A stretch of 64,000 nucleotides of DNA from the NCBI GenBank assembly GCA_963795715.1, contig CAWCIY010000002.1:744001-808000 (forward strand), given 5' to 3'. Of this stretch, positions 54,607 through 62,171 are shown piece after piece (positions within the stretch are counted from its first letter, which is position 1; every line of letters starts with the position of its first letter). Both the position numbers and the translations under genes were made by a program. Source of the DNA: JAFEDN01 sp963795715. Its GTDB lineage: Bacteria > Pseudomonadota > Gammaproteobacteria > Coxiellales > Coxiellaceae. The notes under the pieces are model-generated. The model had not been told where the DNA came from and ran no database searches. It worked only from the letters and a program-made list of their open reading frames with translations.

Positions 54607-54635
54607 TTGATTTTTTGAGGTATTATGGCTATAAT
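54607..54635 (+). promoter_or_regulatory. promoter of the phd-vapC operon
   Basis: TTGATT (54607-54612), 17 bases, TATAAT (54630-54635): near-consensus sigma-70 promoter, 36 bases before the antitoxin ATG. AGGTGA provides the ribosome binding site. Confidence 0.7.
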
Positions 54636-54670
54636 TCTACCAAATATAGTCCTCTTTTTAGGTGAATTGA

Positions 54671-54934
54671 ATGCAAGTTCCCATACATGAATTAAAAAAC
54701 CATTTATCTCAGTACCTTCAACGTGTTAAGGAGGGCGAACTGATTATTATTACCTCCCATCATAAACCCATCGCCAAATTGATATCTATTCCTCAAGAAC
54801 TTGGAACAGAAATCAATGCATTTCTGCAGCTTGAGGGAATTAGCTGGAATGGGAAAAAACCAACAGGAGGTAAAAACCGCCCAAAAATAATCGGCAAAAC
54901 TATTTCAGATTATGTTATAGAAGATCGTCAATGA
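54671..54934 (+). CDS. antitoxin of the Phd/YefM family
   Basis: The 87-residue protein starts MQVPIHELKNHLSQYLQRVKEGELIIITSHHKPIAKLI, the typical Phd/YefM DNA-binding fold, followed by a basic flexible C-terminus (GGKNRPKIIGKTISDYVIED) that would wrap the toxin. It overlaps the PIN toxin gene by 4 bases. It should neutralise the toxin and repress its own promoter at 54607-54635. Confidence 0.88.
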   Translation: MQVPIHELKNHLSQYLQRVKEGELIIITSHHKPIAKLISIPQELGTEINAFLQLEGISWNGKKPTGGKNRPKIIGKTISDYVIEDRQ

Positions 54935-55371
54935 TACTCTATTTTGATACATCTGCTTTAGTTAAAGCTTATGTTACCGAAGCTTTTAGCAACGAAATAT
55001 TCAAAGAGATAGAACAAGCTAAAATAATAGCAAGTAATCCTATCGCTTATGTAGAAGCACATGCAGCTTTTTCGAGGGTCAGACGCGAAAATAAAATAAC
55101 TGAACAAGAATTCGATGTAATCAAAAAAAATTTTCGTAACGATTGGCAAAATTATCTGCTTTTCCAAAATACACCCGTATTACTCAACCATGCTGCTGAT
55201 TTGGCAGAAATGTTGTCATTACGTGCCTACGACAGTATTCATCTTGCTTCCGCAGATTTACTAGCTAAACAATCTAAGCAGCCAGTAAAATTCGCTTGTT
55301 TTGATCTACATCTTAATAAAGCTGCAAATGTTCTTGGGCTATCATTATTGAAAATAGCAGTTCCTATTTAA
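54931..55371 (+). CDS. vapC: VapC-type PIN domain toxin
   Basis: This PIN-domain ribonuclease has 146 residues. Acidic active-site residues are visible: Asp6 in LYFDTSALVK, Glu in AYVEAHAAF, Asp in RAYDSIHLASA and Asp in ACFDLHLNKAA. VapC toxins cut tRNA or rRNA when freed from the antitoxin. All catalytic residues are present, so the system looks functional. It is convergent with the LonB-like gene with 10 bases between the stops. Confidence 0.88.
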   Translation: MILYFDTSALVKAYVTEAFSNEIFKEIEQAKIIASNPIAYVEAHAAFSRVRRENKITEQEFDVIKKNFRNDWQNYLLFQNTPVLLNHAADLAEMLSLRAYDSIHLASADLLAKQSKQPVKFACFDLHLNKAANVLGLSLLKIAVPI

Positions 55372-55381
55372 TGAAAAGTTA

Positions 55382-57784
55382 CTAGATTTTATGTTCACTA
55401 TTGTCTTTATGTTCTTCGTCAACGTGCTCGGCATATTTTAATAGATGCTGCTCAATCATGCCATTGACCGTATTTTCTGGAAAACAGCCTTTTTTATTGG
55501 ATTTTCCAGCAGGTAGTCCGGTTAGTATAGTCAATATCTGATCGATCGTTTCAACGCCGTAAACAGAAAAAGCTTTCTTTTTGACCGCTTCAATGACTTC
55601 ATCTTTTAGCATCAGATGTTGAATGTTGGCATAAGGTATTATCACACCTTGCTTTCCAGTTAACCCTTTGGTACGGCATACTGAAAAAAAACCTTCAATT
55701 TTTTCATTGACGTTACCAATCGACTGAATTTGTCCATATTGATTGACTGAGCCAGTAATTGCGAAAGATTGTTTTAAAGGAAATCTTCCAATCGCAGATA
55801 AAAGCGCGGCAAGTTCAGCTGCGGAAGCGCTGTCGCCCTCCACTTCGCCATAATTTTGTTCGAATACCAAACTAGCTGAAATAGACAAATGATGGTCCAC
55901 TAAATAACGGCCATTTAAAAATCCAGATAATATAAAAACTCCTTTGGAGTGCAAAGCACCGCCTAATTCCACTTCTCGTTCTATATCGATGACTTCTCCT
56001 TTACCTAAACGCACCGTAGCAGTAATGCGGCTGGGATTACCAAAAGAATAATGACCTATTTGTAAAACTGATAAGCCATTGACCTGGCCGATTTTCTTGC
56101 CTTTGGTATCCACTAAAATAATATTCCGTCTAAAATCTTCCGCCACACGAGTTTCAATACGGTTGGCTCGATAAATTTGTTGATCGATAGCTTCTTGAAC
56201 ATCCTCTCTTTTGATAACCAAATGCTCATTATGCTGGGCCCAATAGTTGGCTTCTCGTAGTAAATCTACCAACCAACGCATATGAGTAAAAATTCTTTGC
56301 GTATCACCCGATAACCGTGAACTTTGATCCACGATTTTAGCCACTGCATTTCGGTTCAACGGTAATAAATTTTCCCTTCTGGCGATAGTAGCAATTAGTC
56401 GAGAAAATTTTATGATATTGGCAAAATTTCTCGGAATATGATTACTGAAATCGGCAGCAATTTTGAACAAATCTGGGAAATTAACGTCATGGTCACATAA
56501 CAAATAATAAAGCGGCCGTTCCCCTAATAAAATTATTTTAGCTTGTAGTGGAATGGGCTCTGGTTCCAGAGAAAGGGTACTCGGAAAACCCATGGCCTGG
56601 TTCAAAGTTTCTAAAACAATACTTTGTGAGTATAGAACTCGTTTTAAACTATCCCAGGCAAAAGGTTGATTCAAAACTTGCTGCGCATTCAAGATTAAAT
56701 AACCGCCATTAGCACGATGAAAAGCTCCCGGACGTATTAAAGTAAAATTGGTAATCAAAGCTCCGAATTGTGCCATGTATTCAGACCGCCCGATCAGATT
56801 GCTATACGAAGGATGATCTTCATAAATTACTGGGACGCCGTTCAAGGGTTCATTGCTCACTAAAACATTGACTTGATAGCGTATAAAAGTAAGCGGGTCA
56901 CGTTTTTTTTCGGTTACGTAAAAATCTTGAACATTACTAAGGACATCTTGCACTACAGCCAATAAATATTGCTGCAATCGCTGGTGATCAGCATATTTAG
57001 TCCGCAAAAAATCCACCAATCGATTGACCACCTTAGAGATAAAATTAGTTTGGATTGTTTTATGCCGGTCCTGCTTTTGCTTTTGCCAAAAAGGGATTTG
57101 TTCTGTCAACATTTGCGTTAAACCCCGGCGTATCTTTTCTATCTTATGTTCTTCTTCAGTGCGTTCCTTAGGGGGTAACTGATTAAATTCTTCGCTTTTA
57201 ATGGGTTTGCCTTCTCGGACCGGCGTCACCACAAAACCTTGTGGGGTAGTCAAAATACTGAGGCGGTCTTGTTCCGCTTGTTTTTGTAGCTCTTTTAAGC
57301 TTTGCTCTTGCCGATGCTTAAATTCTTCTTCTAATTTCTGCACCTGAGTACGAAATTCAATACTGTCTAACACTGCCGGTATTTCAGTGTTAAGGTCTTC
57401 CACCAACTTTGCCATATCTTTTTGCAAAACCGGCCCCTGCCCTGAAGGTAGGCGTAAGGCCATGGGTTTTTGCGGGTTATCAAAATTGTTTACGTAGCAC
57501 CAATCATCCGCACTGGGCTGTTGTTCAGCCTCATGCTTTAAAATCGATGTGATTATATTATACTTTCCAGTCCCCTCAGGTCCTAGAAGGTACAAATTAT
57601 AACCCGATTGATGGATATGAATACCCAGCTCTATCGCCGCCATTGCCCGCTCTTGGCCCAAAGGCTCGTTTAACTCAGTTAGTTCATCGGTGGTCATAAA
57701 ATCAAGCTGTTTGGGATCACACCGGGTTCTGAGCAGCTTGGAAGCTAGGGGCTTAACTTTCATCATCTCATAATTATAGATCAT
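55382..57784 (-). CDS. LonB-like ATP-dependent protease
   Basis: About 800 residues. The N-terminal part has AIELGIHIHQSGYNLYLLGPEGTGKYNII (Walker A), a long coiled middle segment (KLEEEFKHRQEQSLKELQKQAEQDR), HRANGGYLILNA (Walker B-like) and an S16 protease domain with VEGDSASAAELAALLSAI (catalytic Ser) and KGLTGKQGVIIPYANI (catalytic Lys region). It resembles the ATP-dependent Lon-like proteins (AAA_32 group) found beside normal Lon in proteobacteria. I choose ATG 57784 (or 57766) because the frame further upstream runs antisense through a palindromic element. It is divergent from rluD. Confidence 0.87.
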   Translation of the reverse strand: MIYNYEMMKVKPLASKLLRTRCDPKQLDFMTTDELTELNEPLGQERAMAAIELGIHIHQSGYNLYLLGPEGTGKYNIITSILKHEAEQQPSADDWCYVNNFDNPQKPMALRLPSGQGPVLQKDMAKLVEDLNTEIPAVLDSIEFRTQVQKLEEEFKHRQEQSLKELQKQAEQDRLSILTTPQGFVVTPVREGKPIKSEEFNQLPPKERTEEEHKIEKIRRGLTQMLTEQIPFWQKQKQDRHKTIQTNFISKVVNRLVDFLRTKYADHQRLQQYLLAVVQDVLSNVQDFYVTEKKRDPLTFIRYQVNVLVSNEPLNGVPVIYEDHPSYSNLIGRSEYMAQFGALITNFTLIRPGAFHRANGGYLILNAQQVLNQPFAWDSLKRVLYSQSIVLETLNQAMGFPSTLSLEPEPIPLQAKIILLGERPLYYLLCDHDVNFPDLFKIAADFSNHIPRNFANIIKFSRLIATIARRENLLPLNRNAVAKIVDQSSRLSGDTQRIFTHMRWLVDLLREANYWAQHNEHLVIKREDVQEAIDQQIYRANRIETRVAEDFRRNIILVDTKGKKIGQVNGLSVLQIGHYSFGNPSRITATVRLGKGEVIDIEREVELGGALHSKGVFILSGFLNGRYLVDHHLSISASLVFEQNYGEVEGDSASAAELAALLSAIGRFPLKQSFAITGSVNQYGQIQSIGNVNEKIEGFFSVCRTKGLTGKQGVIIPYANIQHLMLKDEVIEAVKKKAFSVYGVETIDQILTILTGLPAGKSNKKGCFPENTVNGMIEQHLLKYAEHVDEEHKDNSEHKI

Positions 57785-57798
57785 GGTATAATGGGGAA

Positions 57799-58878
57799 AT
57801 GAATAAAAATATCTATCCGAAGTTCCCGGTGAAGGGAACACTGCTCGCGATGGGGGATCGCAAGGGGGAGAAGCGCGGTTCTCCCCCTTCATTCCGAGCA
57901 ATCGGCTCTGCCGATGCGCAGGATATAAACATCTATATTGAATTGGAGGTGCCGGAAAAACTGGTCAAGCGACGTCTGGATCAGGCTTTAGCGGAGCTTT
58001 GCCCTAAATTTTCCAGGTCTCAGATACAGCATTGGATACGTCAAGGATTCGTTAAAACCAATGAAAAAGTGACAACTAAACCTAAGATGGAAGTTCATCT
58101 CGGAGAGCGAATCATTATTTCCGCGCCACTGACTCCACATGAAACTTGGCAAGCACAAGAAATTCCTTTAAAAGTAGTCTATCAGGACTCTGACTTATTA
58201 ATTATCGACAAACCTGCCGGTTTAGTGGTACATCCAGGGGCAGGAAATCCTGAGAACACCTTAGTAAACGCCCTACTCCACTTTGACCCTTCTTTGGCCA
58301 ACGTGCCACGCGCTGGGTTGGTGCATCGTTTGGATAAACAAACTTCTGGTTTACTGGTAGTAGCCAAAAATTTAGCTGCACATAATTATTTGGTTAAAAT
58401 CTTACAATTGAGAGAGATAAAACGAGAATACCTTGCGATTGTGCAAGGGCTTGTCCGCTCTTCAGGAGAGATTAAAACCATGATCGGACGTCATCCCATT
58501 CATCGGACCAAAATGAGTGTAGTCACTCGAGGCAAGTCCGCAATTACCCACTATCAAGTTTTAAAAACTTTCCGCGCGCATTCTTTAGTAAAAGTCAATT
58601 TAGAAACCGGACGGACTCATCAAATACGGGTGCATTTAGCGCATATCAACCACCCCCTGGTGGGAGATCCAGAATATGGCCGGAGACAAGCCACTCATTT
58701 ACTGATACCTAGCTTGCGCGATTTTTTAGTGAAATTCCAACGCCAAGCACTGCATGCAGTTCAATTAACGCTGACTCACCCCACGACAGGTGAAGTCCTT
58801 TCATGGGTAAGCCCTATACCTGATGATATGCAGCAATTATTGAATCTCTTAGAGGAGGACAAAAATGAAAACATATGA
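57799..58878 (+). CDS. rluD: 23S rRNA pseudouridine synthase RluD with in-frame element insertion
   Basis: RluD makes pseudouridines 1911, 1915 and 1917 of 23S rRNA. The enzyme has an S4 domain (RLDQALAELCPKFSRSQIQHWIRQG) and the catalytic domain with GLVHRLDKQTSGLLVVAKN (catalytic Asp), ETGRTHQIRVHLAHINHPLVGDPEYG. The start reads MNKNIY, then 40 extra codons from a palindromic element, then IELEVPEKLVKRR. The duplicated AA-TATCTAT/ACATCTAT shows that the native start was MNKNIYIELEVPEK. Total length is 359 residues against about 320 without the insert. It overlaps pgeF by 14 bases. Confidence 0.93.
   Translation: MNKNIYPKFPVKGTLLAMGDRKGEKRGSPPSFRAIGSADAQDINIYIELEVPEKLVKRRLDQALAELCPKFSRSQIQHWIRQGFVKTNEKVTTKPKMEVHLGERIIISAPLTPHETWQAQEIPLKVVYQDSDLLIIDKPAGLVVHPGAGNPENTLVNALLHFDPSLANVPRAGLVHRLDKQTSGLLVVAKNLAAHNYLVKILQLREIKREYLAIVQGLVRSSGEIKTMIGRHPIHRTKMSVVTRGKSAITHYQVLKTFRAHSLVKVNLETGRTHQIRVHLAHINHPLVGDPEYGRRQATHLLIPSLRDFLVKFQRQALHAVQLTLTHPTTGEVLSWVSPIPDDMQQLLNLLEEDKNENI
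57817..57926 (+). repeat. palindromic MITE-like element inside rluD
   Basis: It is flanked by near-identical 10-base repeats AAATATCTAT (57807-57816) and AAACATCTAT (57927-57936), one mismatch. It contains the hairpin TTCCCGGTGAAGGGAA, the core GCGATGGGGGATCGCAAGGG, and ATCGGCTCTGCCGAT. It adds 120 bases (40 codons) in frame to rluD after codon 6. Confidence 0.86.
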
Positions 58879-59602
58879 TCATTACTTGATTCCAGAATGG
58901 CCTGTAAACAGCAATGTCCATGCAGCAGTGACGACAAGACAGTTCGGAGATTTAGCTAAGCCGGCACAGCAACCATCTACTTTAAAACGGTTACAGAGTG
59001 AGCTTAATCTGCCCAATGACCCTTTTTGGTTAGAACAAGTCCACGGAACCCATGTGATTAACTTAGATCAAAGTTCTATGAAAAATGTCGGCGACGCAAG
59101 TTATGTAAGCTCACCTACAGCGACCTGCGTAGTTTTAACTGCCGACTGCTTACCTATTTTCATCGCCAGCAGAAATGGTAAAGAGATAGCGGCCGTGCAC
59201 GCAGGTTGGAAAGGTCTCGTGGCCGGTGTCATTGATCAAACCCTGTTACATTTTAAGTCTGTAACTCAAGATCTTATAGTTTGGCTGGGTCCAGCCATTG
59301 GCCCTGACCATTTTGAAGTTGGGCCGGAAGTACGGGAGCAATTTATCTCCAGGCACCCACAATATGCTGAAGGTTTCTACATAAGAAACGGCAGTTGGTA
59401 CGGTGACTTATACCACCTGGCGAAAATCAACCTAAAGCATTGTGAAGTAACCGCGATTTACGGCGGCGGCTTTTGTACCTATTGTGACTCCAATCGCTTT
59501 TATTCCTTTCGACGCGAGAAGACCGCCGCAGGCCGAATGGCGAGTTTAATATGGATAACAAATGGAAATTACGATAAAATAGGCAATACAGCAATTCGCT
59601 GA
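58865..59602 (+). CDS. pgeF: peptidoglycan editing factor / purine nucleoside phosphorylase (YfiH family)
   Basis: The 245-residue protein belongs to the laccase-domain PgeF/YfiH family, associated with correcting L-Ser errors in peptidoglycan stems and with purine nucleoside cleavage. Motifs are EQVHGTHVINL, LTADCLPIFIAS, AVHAGWKGLVAGVI, LGPAIGPDHFEVG and GGGFCTYCDSNRFYSFRR (metal-binding Cys). GAGGAGG lies 7 bases upstream of the ATG. It overlaps rluD by 14 bases, the usual pairing. The last codons (NTAIR, stop) are formed by the left end of a palindromic element. Confidence 0.93.
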   Translation: MKTYDHYLIPEWPVNSNVHAAVTTRQFGDLAKPAQQPSTLKRLQSELNLPNDPFWLEQVHGTHVINLDQSSMKNVGDASYVSSPTATCVVLTADCLPIFIASRNGKEIAAVHAGWKGLVAGVIDQTLLHFKSVTQDLIVWLGPAIGPDHFEVGPEVREQFISRHPQYAEGFYIRNGSWYGDLYHLAKINLKHCEVTAIYGGGFCTYCDSNRFYSFRREKTAAGRMASLIWITNGNYDKIGNTAIR

Positions 59603-59765
59603 ATTTTAACTAGTTGATTTAACATGATAAAGCACTCTTATGAAAAATAATTTTCGTAGAAAATTATCCCCGCGATGGGGGATCGCAAGGGGGAGAATCG
59701 CGATTCTCCCCCTTCATTCCGAGCAGAGGCTTTGCCTCGCGCAGGATAAAAACATTGCTGTAGGG
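59589..59765 (+). repeat. palindromic MITE-like element between pgeF and degQ
   Basis: The left end CAGCAATTCGCTGAATTTTA supplies the pgeF stop and parallels the left end of the copy at 46833. The AT-rich arm again ends in TTTTCGTAGAAAA. The core has CGCGATGGGGGATCGCAAGG, GAATCGCGATTC and GAGGCTTTGCCTC. A direct repeat ACTAGTTG (59609-59616 and 59766-59773) is also present but may be coincidental. Confidence 0.72.
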
Positions 59766-59791
59766 ACTAGTTGCAACTGCGGAGCGTGTTT

Positions 59792-61138
59792 ATGAAAAAA
59801 TCTAGAGTTCTATTGCTGGCTGGTATGTTCAGTGGATTGACTTTGGTGTCATTTCCTTTGTTGGCGGCAACCACCAATAACCTGAATAATCCGGTTTATT
59901 CTTTAGCCCCCATGTTAGATAAAGTGACACCAGCCATTGTCAAGATCACTACCGAAAAAGAACCTCCATTGGCTCCGTTTGATGAAAACCCCCAACCTCG
60001 GCGTCAAGAAGTGGGTATGGGATCTGGCGTCATTGTTGACGCCCAGCAAGGCCTGATTGTAACCAATGCACATGTCATTTCCCAAACAAAAGTAATTGTG
60101 GTGACGCTAAAAAATGGCCGCCGTTATTTGGCAAAATTAATTGGTGAAGACGATGGATTCGACATTGCTGTAGTTAAAATAGACGCCCCTGACTTAGTGA
60201 ATGTGGATTTTGGCGATTCTGATCAGTTGCAAGTAGGAGATTTTGTGGCCGCCATCGGCAGTCCTTTTGGTCTTTCGGAAACGGTCACCTCCGGGGTTGT
60301 TAGTGCTTTAAACCGCAGCGAACCTAAAATTGAAGGCTATCAAAGCTTTATCCAAACAGATACCCCAATCAATCCTGGAAATTCCGGCGGAGCCTTGGTG
60401 AATATGAAAGGAGAACTCGTGGGTATTAATACTGCCTTAGTTGCTCCAGGCATGGGAAATGTTGGCATTGGTTTCGCTATTCCCAGCAATATGGTAAAAA
60501 ACGTTGCCCAACAACTTGTCCGTTACGGCAAAGTTGAACGAGGTGTTTTAGGTGTGGTGGCTCAGGACATTAATTCCTCTTTAGCGGAAGCAATGAATTT
60601 AAAATCAGATAAAGGGGCTATTGTCACTACAGTGTTGCCAAACTCACCTGCTGATAAAGCGCAAATTAAAACCGGCGATATTATTCTGACTTTAAATGGT
60701 AAAGAAATCCACAGCTCTGAACAATTACGGGATATCCTGGGTATTATGCGCCCTGGCACTGATATCAAATTAGATGTTTCCCGAAATGGTAAAATGCAAA
60801 CACTTTCCGCTAATGTCGGTGATCCACAAAAATTAGCACGACAGCGAGAAACCCCATTTATTGGTGGTTTGCAGTTGCAAGATTTTAATGAGCTTGAAAG
60901 CGATGATTCAACACTGAAAGGTATTTTGGTCACGGGCGTAGGTGAAATCAGTGCAGGTGCATTGGCGGGATTACAGCCCGGAGATGTGATTATTAGCGCC
61001 AACCAAAAACCAGTAACCTCGGTAAAAGAACTAGAACATATTCTGCAAAATAAACCTAAGCAATTGCTGTTACAAATCAGTCGGCAAAATACTGGGTTGT
61101 TTGTGGTCATTGAGCAAAATGAAACCAAGAATGGTTAG
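59792..61138 (+). CDS. degQ: periplasmic serine protease, DegP/DegQ (HtrA) family
   Basis: This HtrA protease/chaperone handles misfolded envelope proteins. I choose ATG 59792 (MKKSRVLLLAGMFSGLTLVSFPLLAA, signal peptide) because GGAG lies 8 bases upstream. The catalytic triad is His94 (TNAHVIS), Asp124 (FDIAVVKID) and Ser198 (NPGNSGGAL). Two PDZ domains follow, at about residues 250-340 and 365-440. Length is 448 residues. It stands alone between a palindromic element and rmlA. Confidence 0.94.
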   Translation: MKKSRVLLLAGMFSGLTLVSFPLLAATTNNLNNPVYSLAPMLDKVTPAIVKITTEKEPPLAPFDENPQPRRQEVGMGSGVIVDAQQGLIVTNAHVISQTKVIVVTLKNGRRYLAKLIGEDDGFDIAVVKIDAPDLVNVDFGDSDQLQVGDFVAAIGSPFGLSETVTSGVVSALNRSEPKIEGYQSFIQTDTPINPGNSGGALVNMKGELVGINTALVAPGMGNVGIGFAIPSNMVKNVAQQLVRYGKVERGVLGVVAQDINSSLAEAMNLKSDKGAIVTTVLPNSPADKAQIKTGDIILTLNGKEIHSSEQLRDILGIMRPGTDIKLDVSRNGKMQTLSANVGDPQKLARQRETPFIGGLQLQDFNELESDDSTLKGILVTGVGEISAGALAGLQPGDVIISANQKPVTSVKELEHILQNKPKQLLLQISRQNTGLFVVIEQNETKNG

Positions 61139-61160
61139 CCACAGGTAATGAACCCCTAAG

Positions 61161-61201
61161 TGAGAAACGCTGTCTATAATTATTCATAGCTGCGCTTCTC
61201 A
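61161..61201. other. hairpin between degQ and rmlA
   Basis: TGAGAAACGC and GCGCTTCTCA are inverted repeats (9 of 10 pairs) around a 21-base loop. It may end the degQ transcript, although the following T-run is weak (GGTTT). Confidence 0.35.
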
Positions 61202-61229
61202 ACGGTTTAAAAACAGCTTTGGAGTTTTA

Positions 61230-62093
61230 ATGAAAGGAATCATCTTGGCCGGTGGCTTAGGTACTCGTCTTTACCCAACTAGTTTGGTGGTAAATAAAAA
61301 CCTCATGCCTGTTTATGATAAGCCCATGATTTATTATCCACTGACAACTCTGATGCTGGCCGGTATTAAAAACATACTGATAGTGACTGCACCGCAATAT
61401 GTACCATTATTTCAAGCGCTTTTAGGCAATGGTGAACAATGGGGAATAGAATTGGATTACACCGAACAAGTTGAACCTTTGGGCATTGCAGAAGTTTTTA
61501 TCATCGGTGAAAAATTCATTGGTAATAATCAAGTTTGCCTAATTCTCGGCGATAACTTATTAGATGGCGATGGGCTTCAAGCCAAGATGGAATCAGCTAT
61601 AGCCAGAACTTCAGGAGCCACTCTCTTCGCCTACCATGTCGACCATCCTGAGCATTATGGGGTGATAGAATTGGACCCCAAAGGTAAACCCATTAAAATT
61701 GTCGAAAAGCCGGTTCAACCTAAGTCTCAGCTTGCGGTTACCGGTTTGTATTTTTATGATTCCGAAGTGGTGCAAATTGCCAAGAAAATCGAATTTTCAG
61801 CCCGCCACCAATTAGAAATTACCGACGTCAATGCCCAATATTTGCAAAAACAGCAAGCACATGTAGAAATCCTTGACCAAAATTATACCTGGATGGATAT
61901 GGGGACTCCCGCCTCTTTGCTATCTGCCGCCAGTTATGTGCAGCGTAAAGAATTAGAGAAACAAATCAAACTAGGATGTCCCGAAGAAATGGCGCTTCGC
62001 AAGGGATATATTAACAGAGAGCAATTACAAAATTTAACTAATCGCCTTCCTGATAGTGATTATGCGGATTATTTAAAGAAAATCTCTGTATAG
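61230..62093 (+). CDS. rmlA: glucose-1-phosphate thymidylyltransferase (RmlA family)
   Basis: RmlA makes dTDP-glucose for dTDP-sugar synthesis. The 287-residue nucleotidyltransferase has KGIILAGGLGTRLYPTSLVVNKNLMPVYDKPMIYYPLTTLMLAGI, LILGDNLLDGDGL, FAYHVDHPEHYGVIELD, KPVQPKSQLAVTGLYFYD and WMDMGTPASLLSAASYV. It is slightly diverged from the family at GGSGTRLYPLT, where it has GGLGTRLYPTS. rmlB, C and D are not in the window, so it is either part of a scattered pathway or of changed specificity. Confidence 0.88.
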   Translation: MKGIILAGGLGTRLYPTSLVVNKNLMPVYDKPMIYYPLTTLMLAGIKNILIVTAPQYVPLFQALLGNGEQWGIELDYTEQVEPLGIAEVFIIGEKFIGNNQVCLILGDNLLDGDGLQAKMESAIARTSGATLFAYHVDHPEHYGVIELDPKGKPIKIVEKPVQPKSQLAVTGLYFYDSEVVQIAKKIEFSARHQLEITDVNAQYLQKQQAHVEILDQNYTWMDMGTPASLLSAASYVQRKELEKQIKLGCPEEMALRKGYINREQLQNLTNRLPDSDYADYLKKISV

Positions 62094-62171
62094 AATAAAT
62101 TTCAATTATCCCAAACACCGAGAATATTTCCCGCCTATGCCAAGGGTGCCGCGGATGGATCGCATTAGCAT

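Noticed and set aside
60562..61128. 188-codon minus-strand frame under degQ
   Set aside because: It is the mirror image of a conserved protease gene; the residue mix (many Ser, Pro, Ile) is typical of antisense frames.
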